Positions 36,644-46,443 of a stretch of DNA of 64,000 bases are shown here, piece by piece. The stretch lies in the NCBI GenBank assembly GCA_963800285.1, contig CAWDAL010000009.1:1-64000 (forward strand), read 5' to 3'. Positions within the stretch are counted from its first letter, which is position 1. Every line of letters starts with the position of its first letter. The stretch comes from DASUPK01 sp963800285 (GTDB taxonomy: Bacteria; Actinomycetota; Thermoleophilia; Solirubrobacterales; 70-9). A program made the position numbers and the translations under genes. Below the pieces are notes generated by a model. The model made no database searches. It saw only the letters and a program-made list of their open reading frames with translations, and was not told where the DNA came from.

Positions 36644-37653
36644 GCCTGCCCTTCCACCTCCCGCTCGCGGAGGTCGACTACGTCGAGGCGACCTGGGTGA
36701 TGGTGGTCAAGTCGATCGTGATCTTCCTGGGCGTCTTTATGATCGTCCCGGTCCTGACGGTCGTCGAGCGCAAGCTGATCGGCCGCTTCCAGAACCGCTA
36801 CGGGCCGAACCGCGTCGGCCCGGCCGGTCTCGTCCAGCCCCTGGCGGACATCGTGAAGCTCGCCGGCAAGGAGATGTTCCGGCCGGATGCTGCAGTTCCG
36901 CTGCTCTTCGCGATCGCCCCGGCAATCGTGATCTTCTCGGGCATCGTCACCCTCGCGATCCTGCCGTTCGGCAACGTCCAGGACGGGCTCGGGCTCTACG
37001 GGATCGACGTCTCGATCGGCGTCCTCTACTTCTTCGCCTTCGGCTCCCTCTCGTTCTACGGCCTGCTCCTGGCCGGCTGGTCCTCGGGCTCGAAGTACAG
37101 CTTCCTCGGCGCGATGCGCTCGGCGGCGCAGCTGATCTCCTACGAGGTCTCGATGGGCCTGTCGCTGCTCGGCGTCGTGATGATGACCGGCTCTCTGTCG
37201 CTCACCCACGTCGTCGACGCGCAGGGCGAGGTCTGGAACATCGTCCCCCAAATCGTCGGCTTCCTGATCTTCATGGTCGCCGGCTTCGCCGAGACCAACC
37301 GTGCGCCGTTCGACCTGCCGGAGGCCGATGCGGAGCTGGTGCAGGGCTACATGACCGAGTACGGCGGGATGCGCTTCGGCTCCTACCTGCTCGCCGAGTA
37401 CCTGGAGATCTTCGTCGTCTCCGGCATCGCCGTCACCTTCTTCCTCGGCGGCTGGATGGGGCCCGGCCCCGGCTGGCTCGACCCGGTCTGGATGGTCGCC
37501 AAGACGCTGACGCTGGTCTGCTTCTTCATCTGGATCCGGGCCACCCTCCCCCGCCTCCGCTACGACCAGCTCATGGCGCTCGGCTGGAAGGTGATGCTGC
37601 CCCTGGCGACGCTGAACGTCCTGGCCACCGCGGTGATCGTGACGGTGAGCTAG
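36640..37653 (+). CDS. nuoH: NADH-quinone oxidoreductase subunit H
   Basis: 337 residues, eight membrane helices; links the quinone site to the proton pumps. GRFQNRYGPNRVGP and AETNRAPFDLPEADAELVQG are diagnostic. ATG overlaps the nuoG stop by 4 bases. Followed by the only sizeable gap in the operon. Confidence 0.97.
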   Translation: MSLPFHLPLAEVDYVEATWVMVVKSIVIFLGVFMIVPVLTVVERKLIGRFQNRYGPNRVGPAGLVQPLADIVKLAGKEMFRPDAAVPLLFAIAPAIVIFSGIVTLAILPFGNVQDGLGLYGIDVSIGVLYFFAFGSLSFYGLLLAGWSSGSKYSFLGAMRSAAQLISYEVSMGLSLLGVVMMTGSLSLTHVVDAQGEVWNIVPQIVGFLIFMVAGFAETNRAPFDLPEADAELVQGYMTEYGGMRFGSYLLAEYLEIFVVSGIAVTFFLGGWMGPGPGWLDPVWMVAKTLTLVCFFIWIRATLPRLRYDQLMALGWKVMLPLATLNVLATAVIVTVS

Positions 37654-37714
37654 ATGGTTGAGCCCACGACCATGCACGCCTGGATGACGCGCGTAGCCGT
37701 CGCCTCAACCATCT
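37652..37714. repeat. Inverted repeat filling the nuoH-nuoI gap
   Basis: Perfect 11-bp arms, agatggttgag (37652-37662) and ctcaaccatct (37704-37714), separated by 41 nt that are themselves GC-rich. The left arm starts at the nuoH stop and the right arm ends one base before the nuoI ATG. It could fold as an RNA hairpin affecting processing, stability or translation of the downstream genes. Confidence 0.7.
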
Positions 37715-37715
37715 G

Positions 37716-38294
37716 ATGCAGGCGAAGCTCAACACCGACAAGACCGACTGGAGCGAGTTCCCCTACCTGGAGAACCACGAGGACGTGATCTCGGTCCAGC
37801 GGGGCCCCGAGCCCGGCGGCGCCGGCGGCGCCTATCGCGCCTTCGGAGAGACGCTCCGCGGCCTGCGCACCACCTTCGGCCGGGTGCTCGAAGGCACGGT
37901 GACGATCCAGTACCCCGAGGAGAAGACGCCCGTCTACCAGCGCTTCCGCGGCCGCCACAAGCTGCACCGCTTCGAGGACAGCGGCCTGGAGAAGTGCGTC
38001 GGCTGCTCACTCTGCGCCGCGGCCTGCCCGGCCGACTGCATCCGCGTGGTCGCCCACGAAAACGACCCGAACCACCGCGTCTCCGCAGGCGAGCGCTACG
38101 CCGAGGTCTACGAGATCAACCTCTCCCGCTGCATCTTCTGCGGCTACTGCGAGGTCGCCTGCCCCTTCGACGCGATCACGATGGGCCACGACTACGAGAT
38201 GTCCGACTACAACCGCTCGGACCTGATCTTCACGAAGGAGATGCTGCTCGCCGAGCCGATCGACCGAACGCCGCTGCGGAGCGAGGGCGAGTGA
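37716..38294 (+). CDS. nuoI: NADH-quinone oxidoreductase subunit I
   Basis: 192 residues with two [4Fe-4S] ferredoxin motifs, CVGCSLCAAACP and CIFCGYCEVACP (clusters N6a/N6b). ATG 37716 follows the inverted repeat with no clear Shine-Dalgarno outside it. Overlaps nuoJ by 4 bases. Confidence 0.96.
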   Translation: MQAKLNTDKTDWSEFPYLENHEDVISVQRGPEPGGAGGAYRAFGETLRGLRTTFGRVLEGTVTIQYPEEKTPVYQRFRGRHKLHRFEDSGLEKCVGCSLCAAACPADCIRVVAHENDPNHRVSAGERYAEVYEINLSRCIFCGYCEVACPFDAITMGHDYEMSDYNRSDLIFTKEMLLAEPIDRTPLRSEGE

Positions 38295-38809
38295 CCCAGG
38301 TCTGCTTCTTCCTCGGTGCGATCGGATGCCTCGGCGGCGCGATCGCCGTCATCGCTCTCCGCAACCCCTTCTACAGCGTGCTCGCGCTGATCGTCCACCT
38401 GATCTCGCTCGCCGGGCTGTTCCTGCTGCTGCAGGGCGAGTTCCTGGCCGCGGCCCAGATCGTGGTCTATGCCGGCGCGGTCATGGTCCTCTACGTCTTC
38501 GTCGCGGCCTATGTCGGCAACGTCGACGAACCGCTCTGGGAGCCGATCCCGGGCCAGCGCTTCATCGCCCCCATGCTCGGCCTGGCGCTCTTCGTCGAGT
38601 TGGCGATCGCGATCACCGGCTCCGGCCTGCAGGCGATCGACACTCATGGCCCGACAGTCGAGCTCGGCTTCGGCTCGCCCTCCGCGATCGGCAAGCTGCT
38701 GCTGGAGCGATTCCTGATCGGCTTCGAGGCGGCATCCCTCCTCCTGTTGGTGGCGGCAGTCGGAGCCGTTGTGCTGGCGGGTCGCCACGGCGCCGAGGGC
38801 GAGGCCTGA
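38291..38809 (+). CDS. nuoJ: NADH-quinone oxidoreductase subunit J
   Basis: 172 residues, five membrane helices. RNPFYSVLALIVHLISLAGL and QIVVYAGAVMVLYVFV (the pi-bulge helix) mark NuoJ. GTG 38291 overlaps the nuoI stop. Confidence 0.96.
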   Translation: MTQVCFFLGAIGCLGGAIAVIALRNPFYSVLALIVHLISLAGLFLLLQGEFLAAAQIVVYAGAVMVLYVFVAAYVGNVDEPLWEPIPGQRFIAPMLGLALFVELAIAITGSGLQAIDTHGPTVELGFGSPSAIGKLLLERFLIGFEAASLLLLVAAVGAVVLAGRHGAEGEA

Positions 38810-39108
38810 TGGACATCACCTGGTATCTGGTCCTTTCCGCGCTGATCTTCGCAGTGGGTGTCGCCGGTGTTCTCCTGCGCCGCAGCCCGCTGGTGATCCT
38901 GCTCTGCCTCGAGCTGATGCTGAACGCCGGCAACCTGGCGCTGCTCGCCTTCTCGCGCTCGCTGGGCAACCAGGACGGCCAGGTCTTCGCCCTGATCGTG
39001 ATGGTGATCGCGGCCTGCGAGGTGGTTGTCGGGCTGGGGATCATCGTCGCCGCCTACCGGCGCCGGATCCCGCTGAACGTCGACGACCTGCGCAGCCTCA
39101 GGGGCTGA
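38809..39108 (+). CDS. nuoK: NADH-quinone oxidoreductase subunit K
   Basis: 99 residues, three membrane helices, with the conserved LCLELMLNAGNLALL glutamate-bearing helix and EVVVGLGIIVA. ATG shares a base with the nuoJ stop. Confidence 0.97.
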   Translation: MDITWYLVLSALIFAVGVAGVLLRRSPLVILLCLELMLNAGNLALLAFSRSLGNQDGQVFALIVMVIAACEVVVGLGIIVAAYRRRIPLNVDDLRSLRG

Positions 39109-39112
39109 ACTG

Positions 39113-41116
39113 GTGACGGCGACCTCGTACGGCTGGCTGGTCCTCGCCTTCCCGCTCGCGGGGAGCCTGGCGATCGCCCTGCTCTATCGGAAGCTGCCGG
39201 GCCGGAGCGCGGGCTGGATCGGGACCGCTGCCATCGGCCTCGCCTTCCTCGCCTCGATCGGGATGCTGGCCCAGCTGCTCGGCGACCCGGTCGACGCGCG
39301 CCAGCACACCTCGTCGCTCTACGACTACGCCAGCGCGGCCGGGCTCAACATCCAGCTCAACATCCTGGTCGACCCGCTGTCGGTCTACATGTGCCTGATC
39401 GTCAGCGGCGTCTCGACGCTGATCCACCTCTACTCGATCAGCTACCTGACCTCGGATCGCGGCTTCAACCGCTTCTTCTCCTACCTCAACTTCTTCGTCT
39501 TCTCGATGCTGCTGCTGGTCCTGGCGGGCAACCTGGTCCTGCTGATCGTCGGCTGGGCCTTCGTCGGCTTCGCCTCCTATGCGCTGATCAGCTTCTGGTA
39601 CCGGCGGGGAACCGCGACCAGGGCGGGCATGAAGGCGTTCGTCATCAACGTGATCGGCGACGTCGGGATGATGCTGGCGGCGTTCTTCATCTTCCGCGAC
39701 CTGGGGACCTTCGACCTGCTCTCGATCTTCTCCAAGGCGCCCGACACCTTCCACACCAACCAGGGCGTCGTGATCGCGATCTGCTGCCTGCTGCTCGTCG
39801 GCGCCTTCGCCAAGTCGGCCCAGATCCCGCTCCACACCTGGCTTCCCGACGCGATGGAGGGACCCACCCCGGTCTCCGCCCTGATCCACGCCGCGACGAT
39901 GGTGACCGCCGGCGTCTACCTGATCGCGCGCTTCCACCCCCTCTTCGAGATCGGCCTGACCGCCGCCGACATCGCCGCCTTCGTCGGTCTGGCGACCCTG
40001 CTGATCGCGGCGACGATCGCCTGCGTCGTCACCGACCTGAAGCGGATCATCGCCTACTCGACGATGAGCCAGATCGGCTACATGGTCGTCGGGGTGGGGA
40101 TCGGCGCCTACTCGGAGGGACTGTTCCATCTGATGACCCACGCCTTCTTCAAGGCCCTCCTCTTCATGGCGGCCGGCTCGGTGATCGGCGCGATGGCGAA
40201 CCGCCAGAACATCGACCTGATGGGCGGCTTCCGGAAGTCGCTGCCCTTCACCTCGGCGATGCTGATCATCGGCGCCCTGGCCTTGGCGGCCTTCCCGCTC
40301 ACCTCGGGCTGGTTCTCGAAGGACGAGATCCTCGACTTCGCCGCCTACCGGGGCGGGTTCTACGTGATCTTCACGATCGGCGGCTACATCGGCGCGCTGC
40401 TCACCGCCTTCTACGCGTTCCGGATCGGCTTCAGGGTCGTCTTCGGCCCACCCAGCGAGGTCGCGCGCAACCTCGAGCAGGGCGTGCACCAGCACATCCC
40501 GCCGCAGAACCCGGCGACCGGGGAGCCGGAGGACACCGACGTCGGCTTCCCGGGCGAGAAGCACACCGTCGCCGAGGACGCTTGGCCCATGAAGATCGCG
40601 ATGAGCGTGCTCGGCTTCGGCGCGCTCTTCGCCGGCTTCGTCCAGATCCCGGGAGTGGACGACGTCGTCCACAAGTTCCTGCATGGGTCGTTCCTCGACT
40701 CGAGTCTCTACGAGCAGGGCCCGAGCACCACCTCCGCTTACCACGGCCTCCTGATCGGCGGCCTGATCTCCGTGCTCGGGATCGCGATCGCCTACTACGC
40801 CTACCTGCGCCGGCCGGGCACCACCGCCGCCCTCACCAAGCGGCTCCCCTGGCTTCACGACTTCCTCGAGAACAAGTGGTACTTCGACGAGGCGATCGAC
40901 ATCCTCGTCGTCCGCCCTGCCCTTGCCGTCGGCCGCTGGTCGAACGCGATCTTCGAGCGCTTCGTGGTCCAGGGCCTGGTCGTCGGCGTGACCGACCTGG
41001 TGCGGGGCGCCAACGCGGGCGTGCGCGGCGCGCAGTCCGGCTACCTCCGCTCCTACGCCCTCCTCCTGGTCAGCGGCTTCGCCGGGCTCGGCCTCTACTT
41101 CCTGCTGCAGTCATGA
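39113..41116 (+). CDS. nuoL: NADH-quinone oxidoreductase subunit L
   Basis: 667 residues of the distal antiporter-like proton pump with the long lateral helix. HTWLPDAMEGPTPVSALIHA, KRIIAYSTMSQIGYM and FFKALLFMAAGS are the family core. A hydrophilic loop (about residues 455-490) precedes the C-terminal helices. GTG start 4 bp after nuoK. Confidence 0.97.
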   Translation: MTATSYGWLVLAFPLAGSLAIALLYRKLPGRSAGWIGTAAIGLAFLASIGMLAQLLGDPVDARQHTSSLYDYASAAGLNIQLNILVDPLSVYMCLIVSGVSTLIHLYSISYLTSDRGFNRFFSYLNFFVFSMLLLVLAGNLVLLIVGWAFVGFASYALISFWYRRGTATRAGMKAFVINVIGDVGMMLAAFFIFRDLGTFDLLSIFSKAPDTFHTNQGVVIAICCLLLVGAFAKSAQIPLHTWLPDAMEGPTPVSALIHAATMVTAGVYLIARFHPLFEIGLTAADIAAFVGLATLLIAATIACVVTDLKRIIAYSTMSQIGYMVVGVGIGAYSEGLFHLMTHAFFKALLFMAAGSVIGAMANRQNIDLMGGFRKSLPFTSAMLIIGALALAAFPLTSGWFSKDEILDFAAYRGGFYVIFTIGGYIGALLTAFYAFRIGFRVVFGPPSEVARNLEQGVHQHIPPQNPATGEPEDTDVGFPGEKHTVAEDAWPMKIAMSVLGFGALFAGFVQIPGVDDVVHKFLHGSFLDSSLYEQGPSTTSAYHGLLIGGLISVLGIAIAYYAYLRRPGTTAALTKRLPWLHDFLENKWYFDEAIDILVVRPALAVGRWSNAIFERFVVQGLVVGVTDLVRGANAGVRGAQSGYLRSYALLLVSGFAGLGLYFLLQS

Positions 41117-41126
41117 GGAGGGCAGC

Positions 41127-42638
41127 GTGATCCAGATCCTGCTCTGGGCTCCTCTCGCCGCCGGCCTGCTCGCCTGCGCGATGCCGCGACGGATCGTCTG
41201 GCTGCCGCCGCTGCTCACCGCGGTGACCCGGCTCGGCCTGATGATCTACGTCGTCGCCAGGTTCAACCCGTCGCTCGGGATTCAGCACACGGTGAACGAG
41301 AGCTGGATCCCGGCGCTCGGCGTGCGCTACCAGCTCGGCGTGGACGGGATCAGCCTGTTCCTCGCACTGCTCACCTCCGTGCTCTGGCTGGCCACGACCA
41401 TCTGGTCGACGGTCAACCCACCGGAGCGGTCGAGGACCTGGTTCCTGATGCTCGGCATCGCCGAGACGGCGACCCTCGGCGCCTTCCTGGCCCAGGACCT
41501 GATCCTGTTCGTCCTCTTCTTCGACCTGATGCTGATCCCGTTCTACTTCCTGTTCGGGAGCTGGGGGACCGAGCACCCGGGGCGCCCGGAGGAGGACGAG
41601 GGGCCGATCCGCCCGCAGCCGGCCGTGATCAAGATGATCGTCTACACGCTGGTCGGGTCGCTGCTGATGCTGGTGGGAGCGATCGCCACCGGCATCCTGG
41701 CCGCCAACGGCGGGCCGATCGACTTCAACATCCAGCACCTCGCGGCGCACCCCCTCGGCAGCGGCAGCCAGTACTGGATCTTCTGGTTCTTCGCCGCCGC
41801 ATTCCTGGTCAAGATGCCGGCCTTCCCGCTGCACGCCTGGATGCCCGACGCGTACCGGGTCGCGCCGTTACCGGCCCTGGCCCTCTTCTCCGGGGTGCTC
41901 TCCAAGGTCGGCGCCTACGGGTTCCTGCGCATCGTGTTGCCGGTCTTCCCCGCCGCGACCACCCACTTCCAGGAGGTCATCCTGATCGTCGCCGTGGCCT
42001 CGATCCTCTACGGATCGGTGATGGCGTTCACTCAGACCAGCGCGCGGCTGATCCTCGGCTATTCCTCGGTCGCGCAGCTCGGCTTCATCACGCTGGGGAT
42101 CTTCAGCCTGCGCCCCGACGGGGCTGACGGCGCGGTGCTGCAGATGGTCAACCACGGCCTCGTGATCGCGCCGCTGATGCTGATCGCCGTCGTGCTGGTG
42201 GCCCGAGCCGGCACCGACGACATCACCAAGATGGGCGGCCTGGCGATGCGGGCGCCCGTTCTGGCCGCTTTGTTCCTGGTCGCCATCATGGCCCTGCTCG
42301 CGATCCCCGGCTCCTCCAACTTCGTCGGCGAGTTCTACATCCTCAACGGCATCTTCCAGGAGAAGATCGTCTTCGCCTTCATCGCCGCGACCGGCATCGC
42401 GATGGCCGCGTACTACGCGCTCCGCATGTACCAGCACGCGATGCACAACCGCAAGCCGGACGGCATCGAGTCGCGCGAGGTGGGACTGCTCGACGGCGCT
42501 GTGATCGCCGGGCTCGTCGCCTGCATCGTGGCGCTGGCCATCTACCCCGGTCTGATCCTGCACCGGGCTGACCACTCCGCCTCCGCGTCGGCGGCGTCCT
42601 CGCACGGGAGTCCTCCGACCGAGGTGGCCCAGCGATGA
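41127..42638 (+). CDS. nuoM: NADH-quinone oxidoreductase subunit M
   Basis: 503 residues of the second antiporter-like proton pump. KMPAFPLHAWMPDAYRVAP, SARLILGYSSVAQLGF and FVGEFYILNGIF are diagnostic. GTG start with GGAGG upstream. Overlaps nuoN by 4 bases. Confidence 0.97.
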   Translation: MIQILLWAPLAAGLLACAMPRRIVWLPPLLTAVTRLGLMIYVVARFNPSLGIQHTVNESWIPALGVRYQLGVDGISLFLALLTSVLWLATTIWSTVNPPERSRTWFLMLGIAETATLGAFLAQDLILFVLFFDLMLIPFYFLFGSWGTEHPGRPEEDEGPIRPQPAVIKMIVYTLVGSLLMLVGAIATGILAANGGPIDFNIQHLAAHPLGSGSQYWIFWFFAAAFLVKMPAFPLHAWMPDAYRVAPLPALALFSGVLSKVGAYGFLRIVLPVFPAATTHFQEVILIVAVASILYGSVMAFTQTSARLILGYSSVAQLGFITLGIFSLRPDGADGAVLQMVNHGLVIAPLMLIAVVLVARAGTDDITKMGGLAMRAPVLAALFLVAIMALLAIPGSSNFVGEFYILNGIFQEKIVFAFIAATGIAMAAYYALRMYQHAMHNRKPDGIESREVGLLDGAVIAGLVACIVALAIYPGLILHRADHSASASAASSHGSPPTEVAQR

Positions 42639-44161
42639 ACACCTTCAACGCCCCACACATCGACTACGCCGGCCTCTCCCCCGTCATCGCGCTCACCGCC
42701 GGTCTCTGCGTCGTCCTGATCGCCGGGCTCTTCCTGCGCTCGCGCTGGGTGAACGCGGGGCTCACGATCGCCGTCCTCGCGGCGACCGCCGGGCTCTCGA
42801 TCTGGCAGTGGGGCTCCGACACCGACCTGGTCGCCGGCGCCCTGCGACTCGACGCCTTCGGGCTGGCGGCCGTGCTGATCGCCTGCACCGCCGCGGCGAT
42901 CTGCGTCCTGCTCTCGATCCGGGAGCCGGCAGCCGAGGAGGCCGGTCATGGCGCCTTCTACTCGCTGCTGCTCGGGTCGGTCCTCGGCATGACCCTGATC
43001 GCGCAGGCCCAGAACCTGGTCGCCTTCTTCGTGGCGCTCGAGCTGCTCTCGATCCCGCTGTACGTGCTGAGCGCCTCGGCCCGCCGCTCCGAGCGCTCGC
43101 TCGAGTCCGGGCTCAAGTACCTGGTCATCGGCTCGATCGGCTCGGCCACCGTCCTCTACGGGTTCGCCCTGCTGTACGGGGCGTCGGGGTCGATGGACTT
43201 CTCGGGGATCGCCCACGCCCTCGGCCCGGGCGGGAAGGGCAACGACACCCTCGTCCTGATCGGCACGGCGATGGTGATGACCGGCCTCGCCTTCAAGACC
43301 TCGCTGGCGCCCTTCCACCAGTGGACTCCCGACGTCTACCAGGGCGCTCCCACCCCGGTCACCGCGTTCATGGCGGTCGCCACCAAGGCGGCGGCCTTCA
43401 TCGCCCTGGCCCGCCTCTTCGAGGTAGCGCTCGGCCCGATCGCCCACGACTGGAAGCCTGCCCTCGCCGCGATCGCGGTCGCCTCCATCGCCATCGGCAA
43501 CATCGGCGCGCTCGGCCAGGACTCCCTGAAGCGACTGATGGGCTACTCGGGGATCGCCCAGGCCGGCTACATGCTGGCCGGTGTCGTCGTGGCGACCGAG
43601 AAGGGACTCGAGGCTCTCGTCTTCTACCTGGCCGCCTACATGCTGATGAACCTCGCCGTATTCGCCGTCGTCGTGGCCCGCGAGCGCGAGACCGACCAGG
43701 GCGATGACATCGAATCCGTGGCCGGGATCGGGCGCTCGCGGCCGCTGCTCGCCTGGCCACTGACGATCGGGATGCTCGCCCTCGCGGGCATCCCCGGGAC
43801 CTCGGGCTTCATGGGCAAGCTCTTCCTGATCGAGGCCACCGTCGACGGCGACTACACCTGGCTCGGAGTCGTGATCGTGGTCGGGTCGATGGTGTCGCTG
43901 GTCTACTACCTGCGGGTCGTCGCGGCGATGTGGATGCGCCCGGGGCCAAGCACCGAGGCCGGCCCCGCGCAGCCGATGCCCGCGATCGCCGGAGGGTCAC
44001 CGGAAGCCGCCGCCGCCGCCCGCAAGGGCACCGGTCGCTGCATGATCATCCTCGGCTCGGCGCTCCTGTGCGCCACCGCCACGGTCGTCTTCGGCATCGC
44101 CCCCTCCCCGCTGATCGACTGGGCCTCCCACGCGGCCTCGTCGCTGGCCACCACGCTCTAG
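42635..44161 (+). CDS. nuoN: NADH-quinone oxidoreductase subunit N
   Basis: 508 residues of the third antiporter-like proton pump. KTSLAPFHQWTPDVYQGAPT, KRLMGYSGIAQAGYML and GIPGTSGFMGKLFLI are characteristic. Last gene of the operon. Confidence 0.97.
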   Translation: MNTFNAPHIDYAGLSPVIALTAGLCVVLIAGLFLRSRWVNAGLTIAVLAATAGLSIWQWGSDTDLVAGALRLDAFGLAAVLIACTAAAICVLLSIREPAAEEAGHGAFYSLLLGSVLGMTLIAQAQNLVAFFVALELLSIPLYVLSASARRSERSLESGLKYLVIGSIGSATVLYGFALLYGASGSMDFSGIAHALGPGGKGNDTLVLIGTAMVMTGLAFKTSLAPFHQWTPDVYQGAPTPVTAFMAVATKAAAFIALARLFEVALGPIAHDWKPALAAIAVASIAIGNIGALGQDSLKRLMGYSGIAQAGYMLAGVVVATEKGLEALVFYLAAYMLMNLAVFAVVVARERETDQGDDIESVAGIGRSRPLLAWPLTIGMLALAGIPGTSGFMGKLFLIEATVDGDYTWLGVVIVVGSMVSLVYYLRVVAAMWMRPGPSTEAGPAQPMPAIAGGSPEAAAAARKGTGRCMIILGSALLCATATVVFGIAPSPLIDWASHAASSLATTL

Positions 44162-44185
44162 GCCCACACCGCGGCCGATGAGAAT

Positions 44186-44200
44186 CCCGGCTCCGCCGGG
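44186..44200 (+). terminator. Short hairpin after nuoN
   Basis: cccggc / gccggg arms with a 3-nt loop, 25 bp after the nuoN stop and before the MFS gene. It favours the second ATG (44217) as the MFS start. Confidence 0.4.
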
Positions 44201-44216
44201 TCTCTACCTTCAGAAG

Positions 44217-45482
44217 ATGCCCACACCGCGCTCAATCCAGCGCACGTACCTCGGTCTCATGCTGGGGAACACCCTGGCGACCTCGCTGATCTGGGGCATC
44301 AACACGATCTTCCTGCTGGACGCGGGCCTCAGCAACCTCGAGGCCTTCGCAGCAAACGCCTTCTTCACGGCCGGAATGGTGATCTTCGAGATTCCCACGG
44401 GGATCGTCGCTGACACGATCGGCAGGCGGACGTCCTACCTCCTCGGCACGCTGACGCTCTCGGCGGCGAGCCTGGTCTACGTGCTGCTCTGGCAGGTCGG
44501 GGCCCCCTTCTGGGAGTGGGCGGCCGTCTCGCTCGGCCTGGGCCTCGGCTTCACGTTCTTCTCGGGCGCGGTCGAGGCCTGGCTCGTCGATGCCCTGACC
44601 GCCACGGGCTACACGGGCGATCTGGAGACGGTCTTCGGCCGCGGCCAGATCGTGACCGGCATCGGGATGCTGACCGGGTCGATTGCGGGCGGCTTCCTCG
44701 CGCAGCAGGTCAGCCTCGGCTTCCCCTTCGTCCTGCGCGGGGTGATCCTGATCGTCATGTTCGCCGTGGCGTTCAGGCTGATGCACGACGTCGGCTTCGA
44801 CCCCGTGAAGGGCGGGCGCCCACTGGCCGAGATGAGGAAGATCGCCTCCAACTCGATCGACTACGGCTGGCGCGTCCCGGCGGTCAAGTGGCTGATGGTC
44901 GAGGCGCTCTTCACCGGCGGCGTCGGCATCTACGCGTTCTATGCGCTGCAGCCGTATCTGCTCGAGCTGTACGGCGATCCGCACGCCTACCAGGTGGCGG
45001 GCCTGGCCGCCGCGATCGTGGCCGCCGCCCAGATCCTCGGCGGAATCGCGGCGCCGCGCATCCGCGGGCTCTTCCACCGCCGCACCTCCGCACTGCTCCT
45101 GATGGCGGTGGCGAGCGCCGTGACGCTCGTGCTGGTCGGATCGGTCAAGAGCTTCTGGCCGGTGATCGGCCTGACCACCGTCTGGGGCCTGCTGTTCGCG
45201 GCGACGATGCCGATCAGGCAGACCTACATCAACGGGATGATCCCCTCGCAGCAGCGAGCGACGATCCTCTCCTTCGACTCGATGATGTCCTCGACCGGAG
45301 GAGTCTGGACGCAGCCGGTGCTCGGCAAGGCGGCCGATGTCTACGGGTACCCCACCTCATACGCGATCTCGGGCGCGATCGGCGCGCTCGCGGTGCCCTT
45401 CCTCGCCCTCTCCCGTCACCAGAACAACCCGGCGGACACGCTCGAGGTGGCCGAGGCGGAGCCGGTCCCACAGCCTGCCTGA
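44217..45482 (+). CDS. MFS transporter
   Basis: 421 residues, about 12 membrane helices, of the major facilitator superfamily. The loop 2-3 motif is EIPTGIVADTIGRRTSYLLG. Substrate unknown. An in-frame ATG at 44178 would add 13 residues upstream of a hairpin, so ATG 44217 is preferred. The transporter gene downstream begins 31 bp after its stop. Confidence 0.88.
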   Translation: MPTPRSIQRTYLGLMLGNTLATSLIWGINTIFLLDAGLSNLEAFAANAFFTAGMVIFEIPTGIVADTIGRRTSYLLGTLTLSAASLVYVLLWQVGAPFWEWAAVSLGLGLGFTFFSGAVEAWLVDALTATGYTGDLETVFGRGQIVTGIGMLTGSIAGGFLAQQVSLGFPFVLRGVILIVMFAVAFRLMHDVGFDPVKGGRPLAEMRKIASNSIDYGWRVPAVKWLMVEALFTGGVGIYAFYALQPYLLELYGDPHAYQVAGLAAAIVAAAQILGGIAAPRIRGLFHRRTSALLLMAVASAVTLVLVGSVKSFWPVIGLTTVWGLLFAATMPIRQTYINGMIPSQQRATILSFDSMMSSTGGVWTQPVLGKAADVYGYPTSYAISGAIGALAVPFLALSRHQNNPADTLEVAEAEPVPQPA

Positions 45483-45513
45483 CGAGGCCCCGAACCGGGA
45501 GGATGCCGGTCCC

Positions 45514-46443
45514 TTGGGCGTCCTCCTCACCATCGCCGCGATCGCGATCTCCGGCTCGGCCGGGGTAGCCGCCGAGCGCCGCTGGCCCGCGCAGGCGGTC
45601 GGCTGGGCGCGCCGGCTGCTGGTGATCTCCCTCTACACGCTGGTCCCGTTCGTCGTCTTCTTCAACCTGGCGCGGGTCCACCTCGACGCCAACCTCGGCG
45701 GCGGACTCGTGATCGGATGGGTCGCGATCCTCAGCGCAGCCGGCCTGGCCTGGTTCACCGGTGCGCGGCTGCTGCGGCTGAGCCGGCCATCGACCGGATC
45801 GCTGATCGTCGGGACCCTGGTCCCCAACTCGGGGTACCTGGGCTACCCGCTGGTCGCATCCCTGCTCGGCTTCCATGCCCTCGGCCACGCGGTGGTCTAC
45901 GACATCGCCGTACCGGCGCCCTCGCTGCTGCTGCTGGGCTTCGGAACCGGAGCTGCGTTCGGGACCAGGGCAGGCGAGGGGATCAAACAGCGGATCGTCG
46001 CCTTCTTCACGCGCAATCCGCCGCTCTACGCGGCGATTGCCGCTCTGCTGGTCCCGGACTCGCTGGCGCCCGACGTGCTCGTCAACGTCTCCCGCGGCGT
46101 GGTGATCGCCCTGCTGCCGATCGGCTTCTTCGCGGTGGGCGCCGTGCTGGCCGAGGAGGTCGAGGAGAAGCACATCGAGATCGGCTCACCGCTCGACCCA
46201 CCTGTGGCGGCGGCGATCGGGCTTCGGCTGCTGATCGCCCCCGGCCTGCTCCTGCTTCTGTCATTGCCGTTCATCGACCTGCCCGGGCCGTTTCTGCTGA
46301 TCGCCGCGATGCCCTGCGGCATCAACACGCTCCTGGTCGCCCACGTCTACGGGCTCGACTCGAGGCTGGCGGCGCAGGCCATCGCCTGGACGACCGCGAT
46401 CGCGGTGGTCGCCGCGATCGCCGCTCAGGTCGTCTGGGGATAG
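45514..46443 (+). CDS. AEC-family (auxin efflux carrier type) permease
   Basis: 309 residues with about ten membrane helices, of the AEC/malonate-type transporter family. LVPNSGYLGYPLVASLLG and MPCGINTLLVAHVYGLD near the two broken-helix regions are typical. Likely moves organic anions. TTG 45514 is chosen because GGGAGGA lies 10 bases upstream. Converges on and slightly overlaps the broken cyclase gene. Confidence 0.8.
   Translation: MGVLLTIAAIAISGSAGVAAERRWPAQAVGWARRLLVISLYTLVPFVVFFNLARVHLDANLGGGLVIGWVAILSAAGLAWFTGARLLRLSRPSTGSLIVGTLVPNSGYLGYPLVASLLGFHALGHAVVYDIAVPAPSLLLLGFGTGAAFGTRAGEGIKQRIVAFFTRNPPLYAAIAALLVPDSLAPDVLVNVSRGVVIALLPIGFFAVGAVLAEEVEEKHIEIGSPLDPPVAAAIGLRLLIAPGLLLLLSLPFIDLPGPFLLIAAMPCGINTLLVAHVYGLDSRLAAQAIAWTTAIAVVAAIAAQVVWG

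Noticed and set aside
39098..40858. A 586-residue minus-strand open frame opposite nuoL
   Set aside because: Composition (runs of Gln, Asp, Arg, His) and exact overlap with nuoL show that it is an antisense shadow.
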